DNA of 8,568 nt, from positions 1-8,568 of the forward strand of contig JALOBT010000071.1 in NCBI GenBank assembly GCA_023228125.1, written 5' to 3'. The position numbers and the translations under genes were made by a program. Below the pieces are notes generated by a model, which saw nothing but the letters and a program-made list of their open reading frames with translations, searched no databases and had not been told where the DNA came from. Origin of the DNA: Candidatus Cloacimonadota bacterium. Lineage in GTDB: Bacteria; Cloacimonadota; Cloacimonadia; Cloacimonadales; Cloacimonadaceae. This document shows, piece by piece, positions 1 to 6,237 of this stretch. Within the stretch, counting starts at the first letter, position 1. The number at the start of each line of letters is the position of its first letter.

Positions 1-69
1 CGTCGTGCAGTACTCAGAGAATTGGAACAAGATCAGGCTGAGACTGCAGCAGAGGAGATTGGCCTATGA
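1..69 (+). CDS. C-terminal end of an upstream protein (partial, start outside window)
   Basis: Frame 1 is open from the first base and stops at TGA 67-69, giving the last 22 residues of a protein (RRAVLRELEQ through EEIGL). The tail is charged, mostly acidic, glutamine/glutamate-rich and probably helical, which would suit a cytosolic tail. The stop overlaps the ATG of the next gene in an ATGA arrangement (66-69), so the two are probably translationally coupled and functionally linked. Nothing in 22 residues identifies the family. Because the next gene is PII-like with the glycine-rich pattern I associate with PII proteins beside DUF1538 membrane proteins, a transporter is a reasonable guess, but it is only a guess from context. 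Confidence 0.6.
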   Translation, partial: RRAVLRELEQDQAETAAEEIGL

Positions 70-1184
70 AGCTCGTAAGAGTTAGCATTTTCCTGAGTAA
101 AGAAATCTCTCAAGTTCTGGTGGATGATCTTTTTAGCTTGGGTGTGAAACAACTTTTTGTGGAAGTGGGGCGCACCTCGATCTTGGGAAAGACCAACAGC
201 CTGTCAGATTTCTTTAATCGCAATAGCCTCAGCACTTATCCGGTGGAGATCATCAGTCTCTTTGTGCATGAAAAGCATGAAGATAGCCTACTGAGCTATG
301 TCACCAAAAAATATGATCTGAAAACCCCAGGCAAAGGAAGCATCTATAGCCAAAAGATCAAAATCCCCCAGACTCATCCGGATTATATCACAGAGCAGGA
401 CATCAATCTTAACTTAGAGAAAGGGGAGAATTTCTTTCACCAGCTCATGGGCATAGTCTGCATTGTGCAGAGGGGAGAGGGCGATAAGATCACCAAGGTA
501 TCCTTGAATTATGGGGCCAGTGTACCCGCCACCACATATGGAGAAGGCTCTGGTGCCCGTGATAAACTGGGCTTACTGCGCATCACCATTCCGTCCGAAA
601 AAGAGCTGATCAATCTCACCATCAGTAAACACGATGCCGAGGCTGTGATGGAACTGTATATCTCACAAGGAAAACTGGATGAACCCGGACGCGGCCTAGC
701 CTATGTGTATCCCATCAAACAGGGCCTGGTAAATACCAAAATCTCCCGCAGTAGCTCCAGCCAGGCAGCCAGCGTAGAGCAGATGATCTCTGCCATCGAT
801 AGCATCAAGGGTGGCATGGAATGGAGAAAGTCCCGTCTGGAACATGATTCTTCCAAAAGAAGAGAGTTTCTCAGCGAGCTCACCGAGATGAATCTGATCT
901 GCGAGGAAGGCCGGGGCACAGCACTCACGGAGGCCGCAATGAGCAGCGGCGCACCGGGGGCCACCATCTGCAAGATGCGCAGTGTCAAGTTGGGGGAAGA
1001 TTTGCAGAGGATTCGTTTCATCCGGGAGATCTGCAAGATGATCGTGCCTACTGCCAAGGTAAATGACATCACCAATGCCCTGAAGGAGACGGGGTGTTTC
1101 ATCGGCGAAGACAAGAGCATGCTATATACGCTGCCGGTGCAGAAGGCCTTTACCTATAGGGCGAGGGAGATTAAACTAATTTAG
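66..1184 (+). CDS. Protein of three tandem PII-like (GlnB-fold) domains
   Basis: The 372-residue soluble protein has no signal peptide or membrane segment. I read three PII-like units. Unit 1 is about 1-98, ending in TPGKGSIYSQKI. Unit 2 is about 126-217, with QRGEGDKI, NYGASVPATTYGEGSG, PSEKELINL and the closing EPGRGLAYVYPI. Unit 3 is about 272-365, with CEEGRGTALTEA, SSGAPGATICKMRS and a closing YTLPVQKAFTY. Units 2 and 3 line up clearly; unit 1 is more divergent. A polar, probably helical linker (about 228-270, with ISAIDSIKGG) separates units 2 and 3. PII proteins sense nucleotides or 2-oxoglutarate-type signals and bind transporters or enzymes as homotrimers, so three units in one chain suggest an intramolecular trimer. 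The best-conserved PII hallmarks here are the glycine-rich loops and the PGRG/GKG ends. The ligand and partner are unknown. AGAGGAG at 51-57 lies 8 nt before the ATG, and the ATGA overlap supports this start. Confidence 0.72.
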   Translation: MKLVRVSIFLSKEISQVLVDDLFSLGVKQLFVEVGRTSILGKTNSLSDFFNRNSLSTYPVEIISLFVHEKHEDSLLSYVTKKYDLKTPGKGSIYSQKIKIPQTHPDYITEQDINLNLEKGENFFHQLMGIVCIVQRGEGDKITKVSLNYGASVPATTYGEGSGARDKLGLLRITIPSEKELINLTISKHDAEAVMELYISQGKLDEPGRGLAYVYPIKQGLVNTKISRSSSSQAASVEQMISAIDSIKGGMEWRKSRLEHDSSKRREFLSELTEMNLICEEGRGTALTEAAMSSGAPGATICKMRSVKLGEDLQRIRFIREICKMIVPTAKVNDITNALKETGCFIGEDKSMLYTLPVQKAFTYRAREIKLI

Positions 1185-1208
1185 AATTTAGAATTTAGAA
1201 TTTAGAAT
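1181..1208. repeat. Four perfect tandem copies of heptamer TTAGAAT
   Basis: Units lie at 1181-1187, 1188-1194, 1195-1201 and 1202-1208, all identical. The stop codon of the PII-like gene (TAG 1182-1184) lies inside the first copy, so the array starts exactly at the end of the coding sequence. It runs into AT-rich variants (taattaagaattgagaat, 1209-1226), and a related gaattgaga string recurs on the opposite strand at about 1465-1477. It is a simple-sequence tract that could arise by slippage. No function is evident, and there is no GC-rich stem that would make it an intrinsic terminator. Confidence 0.9.
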
Positions 1209-1231
1209 TAATTAAGAATTGAGAATGGGGG

Positions 1232-1284
1232 TGCTGGATTCGATACGTCTCGTGTCGAGTGTAAATTGGGGTTAATGTAGAATT
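1232..1284 (+). repeat. Left arm of a ~52-bp imperfect inverted repeat
   Basis: This 53-base arm (tgctggattcgat through tagaatt) matches the reverse complement of 1472-1523 at 46 of 53 positions, with one single-base gap and six substitutions by my hand alignment. Four of the six substitutions are transitions in the pattern expected of ageing copies. It contains its own small stem CTCG-tgt-CGAG (1249-1259). A 12-base piece of it, agtgtaaattgg at 1258-1269, also recurs in direct orientation at 1535-1546, just outside the right arm. Either a transcript-level long hairpin or two opposed copies of a dispersed genomic repeat would explain it. Confidence 0.85.
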
Positions 1285-1293
1285 TAGCGTAGT

Positions 1294-1312
1294 GGCGGAC
1301 TCCTGTTCCGCC
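1294..1312. repeat. Perfect 6-bp hairpin GGCGGA / TCCGCC
   Basis: GGCGGA at 1294-1299 pairs with TCCGCC at 1307-1312 around a 7-base loop (ctcctgt). No T-run follows (the next bases are gacagagg), so it does not look like a Rho-independent terminator. It lies in the spacer of the large inverted repeat, just inside the left arm. Its 8-mer GCGGACTC (1295-1302) recurs in the second hairpin at 1396-1403. Confidence 0.6.
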
Positions 1313-1393
1313 GACAGAGGTTTTAATAGAACGCAGATCGGGCAGATTGGGTGGATTTATTGGATTCAAAAGATGGCAAAAGGGTTTAATGTT

Positions 1394-1408
1394 GAGCGGA
1401 CTCAGCTC
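1394..1408. repeat. Small hairpin GAGC / GCTC sharing the GCGGACTC core
   Basis: GAGC (1394-1397) pairs with GCTC (1405-1408) across a 7-base loop (ggactca). The stem is short and could be chance. What makes it notable is that GCGGACTC (1396-1403) is identical to 1295-1302 in the first hairpin, with the same loop size, 100 bases away inside the same inverted-repeat spacer. Confidence 0.4.
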
Positions 1409-1471
1409 TTCCCATCTCCAATCCTCAGTCAAATCAAGCCCTCAAGCTCTACGCCACCTCCAATAATTCTC

Positions 1472-1523
1472 AATTCTTTATTAACCCCAGTTTCACTCGA
1501 CGCGGGACGCATCGAATCCAGCA
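1472..1523 (-). repeat. Right arm of the ~52-bp inverted repeat
   Basis: This is the reverse-complement partner of 1232-1284, separated from it by 187 bases (1285-1471). Further correspondence lies just beyond the left end of this arm: aataattctcaattctt at about 1463-1479 is the inverted counterpart of aagaattgagaat at 1214-1226. The order of sub-blocks differs between the two sides (the gaattgagaat block is outside the left arm but on the inner side of the right arm), so the two sides are mosaics of shared blocks rather than a clean terminal inverted repeat. Confidence 0.85.
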
Positions 1524-1550
1524 GACCGCCAATTAGTGTAAATTGGTGGA

Positions 1551-1600
1551 CAACCCTCTCAACCCTCTCAACCTTCTCAACCCTCTCAACTTCCTCAACC
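1551..1600. repeat. 9-bp tandem repeat caaccctct, about 5.5 copies
   Basis: Units are caaccctct (1551-1559), caaccctct (1560-1568), caaccttct (1569-1577), caaccctct (1578-1586), caacttcct (1587-1595) and caacc (1596-1600). Three of five full units are identical and the others differ by one to three pyrimidine changes. The + strand is almost purine-free except for the aa of each unit, giving strong strand asymmetry. The period is a multiple of three, so it creates a false Ser-Thr-Leu repeat ORF. It is followed directly by a doubled 8-mer (1602-1617). It lies 54-130 bases before the likely lon promoter and start codon. Confidence 0.9.
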
Positions 1601-1601
1601 C

Positions 1602-1617
1602 GAAAACCTGAAAACCT
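1602..1617. repeat. Two perfect copies of 8-mer gaaaacct
   Basis: The copies are 1602-1609 and 1610-1617, abutting the end of the 9-bp array. The tract then runs ccttttgagaataaaaataaatt into the lon leader. It is too short to assign any role. Confidence 0.75.
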
Positions 1618-1670
1618 CCTTTTGAGAATAAAAATAAATTAGCTTGTCAAAAATCAGCCCAGGCAGAACC

Positions 1671-1698
1671 TTGCTTTTTGGCCCAAAAGCCTTATACA
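1671..1698 (+). promoter_or_regulatory. Possible sigma-70-type promoter for the lon operon
   Basis: TTGCTT (1671-1676) and TATACA (1693-1698) are separated by 16 bases. A start point near 1705 would leave a leader of about 26 nt carrying the Shine-Dalgarno at 1719-1724. The match is partial (3/6 and 4/6 to TTGACA and TATAAT), and the AT-rich stretch through 1707 offers other -10 choices such as TATATA (1699-1704). I could not find a CIRCE operator or a sigma-32-like pair, although lon is heat-regulated in many bacteria. Confidence 0.3.
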
Positions 1699-1718
1699 TA
1701 TATAAAACAGATTTTGTG

Positions 1719-1724
1719 AAGGAG
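1719..1724 (+). promoter_or_regulatory. Shine-Dalgarno AAGGAG that fixes the lon start
   Basis: AAGGAG lies 6 bases before ATG 1731. The frame is also open upstream to a TTG at 1644, but that codon has no ribosome-binding site, would lie upstream of the candidate promoter, and adds 29 residues that do not resemble a Lon N-terminus. ATG 1731 is therefore the start. Confidence 0.85.
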
Positions 1725-1730
1725 TGCAAA

Positions 1731-4058
1731 ATGGAAGATAATAATAGCAGGATTCCCAGGACTTTGCCAGTGCTGCATCTGAGCAGCGTGGTGATGTTCC
1801 CTTATCTCTTGATGCCACTGGTGGTTACGGATGAGGAATCCAAGCTGGTAATCGATCATGCGCTTTCGAATGATAAATTAATGGCCTTTTTCCTGGACTA
1901 CGGGATAGAGGGCGGAAGCGAGCAATTGAAGAAGATTGGCACGGCGGTGACCATTCTCAGGATGTTGCGCAATCAGGATGGAAGTATTTCTCTGCTTTTG
2001 CAGGGGACTTCGCGCATCCGCATGCAGAAGATCAGCCAGAAAGAGCCCTTTATGATGGTGGACGTTCAGGTGATCCCAGAGCCGCTGACGGAAGACACGG
2101 AGATTCTGGCCTATCGCACCATCGCGCTGGAGCTGCTGGACAAGATCTCCCAGGAGAGCTCTCTGCTGAATAGGGAAATGATCTCCGGGCTGGCCAATAT
2201 CAAACAATCCGGCCGTGTGGCAGATATCATCGCCGGTAATATAGACTTACAGATTCACGACCGCCAGAAGATTCTGGAATTGGTCGATCTGAGTCAACGC
2301 TACAAATTCTTGAATAACAGTTTGGCCGAGCTCATCCGCCAAATGCGTCTGGAAAATCACATCCGCAGCAATATCCAGCTCGAGATGAATGAAGACCAGC
2401 GGCGTTACTATCTGCGTGAACAGATGGATGCCATCCGCCGCGAATTGGGTGAAACCGATGAGGTGAGCAAGGAGATTTTGGGCTGGCAACAGCGTCTTGA
2501 AAAGAACGATCTGCCGGATTATGTGAAAGATGTGGCCGAAGAAGAGCTGGCGCGCCTGGCGGTGATGCAGCCTGCCTCCAGCGAATATGGCGTGATCCGC
2601 AATTACCTGGATTGGATAGTGAATCTGCCCTGGAAAAAGTACAGTAAAGACAGGCTGGATTTGAGGAAGATCGAACGCATCCTGGAGCAAGAACATTACG
2701 GTCTGGCCAAGCCCAAAGAGCGCATCCTGGAATACATTGCCGTGAAAAAGCTCAAGGGAAAGCTATCCGGCCCGATACTCTGCTTTGTGGGCCCCCCTGG
2801 AACCGGTAAGACCTCCATCGGCCGCTCTGTAGCCAAGGCCTTGAACCGCAAGTTTATCCGCATGTCTTTGGGCGGTATTCACGATGAAGCGGAGATCCGC
2901 GGACACCGGCGCACCTATATCGGAGCTATGCCCGGCAAGATCATCACTGAGATCAAGCGTCAAGGCACTGCGAATCCGGTCTTTATGCTGGATGAAATCG
3001 ATAAACTGGGCCGGGATTTCAGAGGAGACCCGGCTTCCGCACTCTTGGAAGTGCTGGATCCCGAACAGAATAACAGCTTTGTGGATAACTATATCAATCT
3101 GCCCTTTGATCTCTCGGAAGTGATGTTTATCACCACGGCAAATTCGCTGGATACCGTTCCACCGCCTCTGCGCGATAGGATGGAGATCATCGAATTTACC
3201 AGCTATCTGGAATATGACAAGATTGCGATTGCCAAAAAATACCTCATTCCCAAGGAAAAGGATCTTAACGGCCTCAAAGACAAACCGGTTACCTTGCTGC
3301 AAAGTGCATTGCAGGAGCTGATTCGTCATTATATACGCGAGGCCGGGGTCAGGAATCTTCAGCGCCGCATCGGCTCCATCTTCCGCAAAATAGCCCGGGA
3401 AGTGGCCTCTGGAGCAGAAAGCCCCTGGAAAATAGCTGGCAAGGACATCCAGACCTATCTGGGCCCCAGGAAAGTGACCCATGAATTGGCAAATCGCAAA
3501 GCCGAGATTGGAGTGGCCACAGGATTGGCCTGGACCAGTTATGGCGGCGAGATTCTTTTTTGTGAGACCACCCGCATGCCGGGCAAGGGGAAGGTGATCC
3601 TCACCGGACTCTTGGGTGACGTGATGAAGGAATCTGCCAGCATTGCCCTGAGCTATCTCAAGGCGCATCATCAGCAATACCAGATCAATCCCAAGGATTT
3701 CAGCACGTATGATATCCATGTGCATTTTCCTGCGGGCGCGGTTCCCAAAGATGGACCTTCCGCAGGAATAACCCTTACCACAGCCTTGGCTTCGCTATTT
3801 ATGCAGGCCAGGGTGAAACACGATATTGCCATGACCGGCGAGGTGACTCTGCAAGGCCGGGTTCTGGCCATCGGCGGATTGAAGGAAAAGATGCTGGCCG
3901 CTCGTCGCGCCGGGATCAAGAAACTGATTATCCCCGAGGAAAACCGCGAAACCATTGCCGATTTCTCCGAGGAAATCCTGGCTGGTATGGATATTAGCTT
4001 CGTAAGCGAGGTCTCAGATGTGCTGAGCAAGGTGATCATGCCCAAGGCTGAGAAGTAG
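1731..4058 (+). CDS. lon: ATP-dependent serine protease Lon (endopeptidase La)
   Basis: This 775-residue protein degrades misfolded and regulatory proteins in the cytosol as an ATP-driven hexamer. All Lon parts appear in order (numbered from ATG 1731). An N-terminal substrate-binding LON domain begins at LPVLHLSSVVMFP (12). The helical connector carries RRYYLREQMDAIRRELGE near 224. The AAA+ module has Walker A GPPGTGKT (354-361), Walker B FMLDEID (418-424), and sensor/arginine region PPPLRDRME near 477. The lid contains EAGVRNLQRRI (537-547). The proteolytic domain has catalytic Ser 677 in PKDGPSAG and Lys 718 in GGLKEK. Length is normal for bacterial LonA and no key residue is missing, so it should be active. 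It heads a five-gene operon, with only 8 nt to the next gene. What precedes it is a long repeat-filled region with a possible promoter. Confidence 0.97.
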   Translation: MEDNNSRIPRTLPVLHLSSVVMFPYLLMPLVVTDEESKLVIDHALSNDKLMAFFLDYGIEGGSEQLKKIGTAVTILRMLRNQDGSISLLLQGTSRIRMQKISQKEPFMMVDVQVIPEPLTEDTEILAYRTIALELLDKISQESSLLNREMISGLANIKQSGRVADIIAGNIDLQIHDRQKILELVDLSQRYKFLNNSLAELIRQMRLENHIRSNIQLEMNEDQRRYYLREQMDAIRRELGETDEVSKEILGWQQRLEKNDLPDYVKDVAEEELARLAVMQPASSEYGVIRNYLDWIVNLPWKKYSKDRLDLRKIERILEQEHYGLAKPKERILEYIAVKKLKGKLSGPILCFVGPPGTGKTSIGRSVAKALNRKFIRMSLGGIHDEAEIRGHRRTYIGAMPGKIITEIKRQGTANPVFMLDEIDKLGRDFRGDPASALLEVLDPEQNNSFVDNYINLPFDLSEVMFITTANSLDTVPPPLRDRMEIIEFTSYLEYDKIAIAKKYLIPKEKDLNGLKDKPVTLLQSALQELIRHYIREAGVRNLQRRIGSIFRKIAREVASGAESPWKIAGKDIQTYLGPRKVTHELANRKAEIGVATGLAWTSYGGEILFCETTRMPGKGKVILTGLLGDVMKESASIALSYLKAHHQQYQINPKDFSTYDIHVHFPAGAVPKDGPSAGITLTTALASLFMQARVKHDIAMTGEVTLQGRVLAIGGLKEKMLAARRAGIKKLIIPEENRETIADFSEEILAGMDISFVSEVSDVLSKVIMPKAEK

Positions 4059-4066
4059 CCGACTAT

Positions 4067-5512
4067 ATGGAACGCTACCCTAATATCAATATCCTGCTGA
4101 ATCTGCCGCAACGCTATCTGCCCAAAGCGGAATTTGTGCTGCGCACCTATTGCTATATCCTGAGGCTGAATCCCACCTTCATCTACGATACCCATTTTGA
4201 AGCGGCGCATCTGTATTATGGCCCGCTTCCGGATCGCGAGTATCCCATCCGGGTGCATTTTGATCCTGAAACGGCGGAGTTCTTTGAACGCCAAGAGCTT
4301 TATCCTCTGGAAAAGGTGAATTTCTGCAAATTTCGGGCTAGTCATATCCCCTTCCTCTTTTCCAAGGGGGGCTCGATCTTTTCGTTTGCTGCGTCTTCCT
4401 GCGTCTTCCGTAAAGACATCATTGCCAGTGGGTTTTACTTTCTCACCTGCTGGCACGAATACGTTTTTAGCCAGAGAGGCCTGCCCCGGGGGCGGGTGGA
4501 CTTTGAGGAAAGCCTGCAATACAGGTGGGATTTTACCGAGACTCCGGTGGTGGATATTTATTGTCAGATGCTGCGCTATACGCTTCAGGAGGTGCTTCCG
4601 GGATTTGTGCGGGATATCAGTTGGCAACAGGGTAGCAAATTTGCCATCAGCTTGTCTCATGACATCGACTATTGGGATTTTTGGGATGCCGAATCTTTGC
4701 AAAAGACTTTACAATACAATCGGCACAGCTTCTGGGAGCGCCCTCTGAATGCAATCTACAAATACCTCGGACACAGCATACATAAAAAGCTGTTTTACGA
4801 TCACTTCAAGCAGCTTTACAGGATTTACCGCAAGGAGCAGGATCTGGGTGTGAAATCCACCTGGTTTGTGATGGCCGGGCAGGATTCTGAGGATCCCCGC
4901 CAAAATTACATCCACAAGCTGGGCGTCAAAGAAGAGATCATAGACCTTTTGGGACAGGAAGATGTGGGGCTGCACGGTTCGCCGGAATCTGCCTTTGATC
5001 TGGATATCCTGAATACTGAACTGGCAAGTTTGAGAGAGTTGGGTTTCAATCCCATGGGCTTCAGAACTCACTATCTGCACTTTGATTATCAAAAGAGCTT
5101 TGGCCTGCTGGAAGAGGCGGGAATCAAGTATGACAGCACTTTGGGCTATTGGGAAAGCATCGGCTTCAGGGCCGGTACCTCTTTCCCCTTTTATCCCTTT
5201 AATATCAAGGAAAACCGCACCTTCCGAGTGCTGGAAATCCCGCTGATCGTAATGGATACCTCCCTGCATTCCGCCAAGGCCATGAATATGGACTATTTGG
5301 GTGCCAAAAGCACTCTGAGACGCCTCATCAAAGTGGCTGCCAGCTATCAATCTCATCTCACTCTGCTGTGGCATAATACCACCTTTGATCCCATAGATTA
5401 TCCCTTGTGGGGAAGGCTGTATTGGAAGACCATCCGGTATGCCTTAAGGGAAGGAGCCTGGATCACAGCACTCAATGAAATTTACGAAGAATGGGTCAAC
5501 CTGAGTTATTAG
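4067..5512 (+). CDS. Polysaccharide deacetylase family protein (DUF7033 + NodB-like fold)
   Basis: The 481-residue protein has no signal peptide, so it is likely cytosolic. Residues about 85-185 match the DUF7033-type region that precedes such deacetylases (RKDIIASGFYFLTCWHEY, RGRVDFEESLQY). The NodB-like part follows with recognisable motifs: LSHDIDYWD (196-204) for the metal-binding aspartates, GLHGSPES (301-308), FRTHYLHFD (332-340), YDSTLGYWESIGFRAG (355-370) and LLWHN (433-437). Family members remove N-acetyl or related acyl groups from sugars, and DUF7033-type members are often near glycan or envelope genes; the substrate here is unknown. The second histidine of the classical H-S/T-x-x-H motif is absent, which from memory is usual in this subgroup, so metal binding may differ. 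The start follows the lon stop by 8 nt with only a weak ribosome-binding site, suggesting coupling to lon. Confidence 0.8.
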   Translation: MERYPNINILLNLPQRYLPKAEFVLRTYCYILRLNPTFIYDTHFEAAHLYYGPLPDREYPIRVHFDPETAEFFERQELYPLEKVNFCKFRASHIPFLFSKGGSIFSFAASSCVFRKDIIASGFYFLTCWHEYVFSQRGLPRGRVDFEESLQYRWDFTETPVVDIYCQMLRYTLQEVLPGFVRDISWQQGSKFAISLSHDIDYWDFWDAESLQKTLQYNRHSFWERPLNAIYKYLGHSIHKKLFYDHFKQLYRIYRKEQDLGVKSTWFVMAGQDSEDPRQNYIHKLGVKEEIIDLLGQEDVGLHGSPESAFDLDILNTELASLRELGFNPMGFRTHYLHFDYQKSFGLLEEAGIKYDSTLGYWESIGFRAGTSFPFYPFNIKENRTFRVLEIPLIVMDTSLHSAKAMNMDYLGAKSTLRRLIKVAASYQSHLTLLWHNTTFDPIDYPLWGRLYWKTIRYALREGAWITALNEIYEEWVNLSY

Positions 5513-5515
5513 GAG
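5511..5515 (+). promoter_or_regulatory. Shine-Dalgarno AGGAG overlapping the deacetylase stop, fixing the plsC start
   Basis: AGGAG begins inside the TAG stop (5510-5512) of the upstream gene and is 5 bases from ATG 5521. An in-frame ATG at 5491 lies inside the upstream gene without a ribosome-binding site and would add ten polar residues ahead of the hydrophobic N-terminus, so 5521 is preferred. Confidence 0.8.
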
Positions 5516-5520
5516 CAGAC

Positions 5521-6237
5521 ATGAAATCTTTATTATGGAAAATCTGGTTTATCTGGTTTATGCTCTTGTGCCTCTTGGCCTTTGGGCCGCTGCTCATCTG
5601 CAAGCTAATTCTGCCGAAGAGAAAATATCGCAAGTTAGTGCGGTTTTGCACAAGATATTGGGGACAACAGTTAGTGCTCACCACTGGCAGCAAGGTGCTT
5701 ATAGAGGGTGCAGATAAGCTGCCTGAAGGTGATAATATCTGTTTTATCTCAAATCATCAGGGTATGTTTGATATCCCTCTGGTGCTGGGATTTATCCCCA
5801 TACCTACGGGGTTTATCGCCAAACAAGAGCTCTTTAAAATACCGGTTTTATCCTGGTGGATGCGTGAAATTCCCTGTGTATTTATAGACCGTGGTTCAGC
5901 CCGCAAGGCGATGGAATCCTTTATCAAAACAGCCGAAGTGATCAAATCCGGCCACCCCATGGTGATCTTCCCCGAGGGCACCAGAAGCCGGAAAGATGAG
6001 CTGGGCCCCTTTCATCTGGGCAGTTTCAAATTGCCGGCAATGGCAGGTGCCACCATCGTGCCTTTGGCGATCAAAGATAGCTGGAAGGTGCATGAGATCG
6101 ACAAGGGTATCCATGCCGTTCCTTTGAAGCTACGCATCCTGGGGCCCATTACCCAGGACGATCCTTTGTATAAGGATAAACACGCTTTGTCCGAGGCTTT
6201 GCACGAAAGAATCAGCGCTGCTGTGCTGGATATGTAG
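5521..6237 (+). CDS. plsC: 1-acyl-sn-glycerol-3-phosphate acyltransferase (PlsC family)
   Basis: This 238-residue membrane-associated enzyme would transfer an acyl chain to lysophosphatidic acid, making phosphatidic acid for phospholipid synthesis. A hydrophobic N-terminal segment (about 4-31) anchors it to the inner membrane. The acyltransferase motifs are all present: NHQGMFD (78-84, the HX4D catalytic pair His 79 and Asp 84), the substrate-binding stretch FIDRGSARKA (121-130), FPEGTRSR (150-157), and IVPLAI (179-184) as motif IV. Length is typical for PlsC. A related lysophospholipid or ornithine-lipid acyltransferase cannot be excluded from motifs alone. It sits 8 nt after the deacetylase and its stop touches the next ATG, placing it firmly in the envelope part of the operon. 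Confidence 0.9.
   Translation: MKSLLWKIWFIWFMLLCLLAFGPLLICKLILPKRKYRKLVRFCTRYWGQQLVLTTGSKVLIEGADKLPEGDNICFISNHQGMFDIPLVLGFIPIPTGFIAKQELFKIPVLSWWMREIPCVFIDRGSARKAMESFIKTAEVIKSGHPMVIFPEGTRSRKDELGPFHLGSFKLPAMAGATIVPLAIKDSWKVHEIDKGIHAVPLKLRILGPITQDDPLYKDKHALSEALHERISAAVLDM

Larger units (their letters stand above)
1185..1730. other. 546-base intergenic region without a credible gene
   Basis: Between the PII-like stop and the lon start I find only repeats and a probable leader. In order these are the heptamer array, an inverted-repeat pair enclosing 187 bases with two hairpins, the 9-bp array, a doubled 8-mer, and an AT-rich stretch with a possible promoter. The open frames across it (about 1292-1642 on + and 1208-1432 on -) have low-complexity translations, no ribosome-binding site, and bodies made of the repeats themselves. 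The spacer segment at about 1325-1366 has short echoes of itself (gcagat, ggattta, ggatt), so it may also be degenerate repeat material. Confidence 0.75.

Noticed and set aside
1294..1330. Rho-independent terminator for the PII-like gene
   Set aside because: The GGCGGA/TCCGCC stem is not followed by a T-run; the later tttt at 1321-1324 is 8 bases away and short.
1208..1432. Open frame on - (74 residues)
   Set aside because: It covers one arm and the spacer of the inverted repeat, is proline-rich and low in information, and lacks a ribosome-binding site.
1551..1600. CRISPR-like array
   Set aside because: The 9-bp units are contiguous without unique spacers, so it is a simple tandem repeat.
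1292..1642. Open frame on + with Ser/Thr/Leu repeats (116 residues)
   Set aside because: Its C-terminal half is just the translation of the 9-bp tandem array, the rest is inverted-repeat DNA, and there is no ribosome-binding site or recognisable domain.
1644..1730. 29-residue N-terminal extension of Lon from TTG 1644
   Set aside because: There is no Shine-Dalgarno, the residues are unlike a Lon N-terminus, and a strong AAGGAG sits 6 bases before ATG 1731.
1643..1730. Heat-shock control (sigma-32 promoter or CIRCE) of lon
   Set aside because: cttg and ccc elements are present but at wrong spacing, and no TTAGCACTC/GAGTGCTAA inverted repeat exists.
2763..3725. Long antisense frame (320 residues) inside lon
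   Set aside because: It lies wholly opposite the catalytic core of an intact Lon. Its openness follows from codon bias of the sense strand, and the translation resembles no family I know.
3671..4702. Antisense frame (343 residues) across the lon/deacetylase junction
   Set aside because: It spans two well-supported sense genes and has no domain or ribosome-binding site, so it is a shadow.
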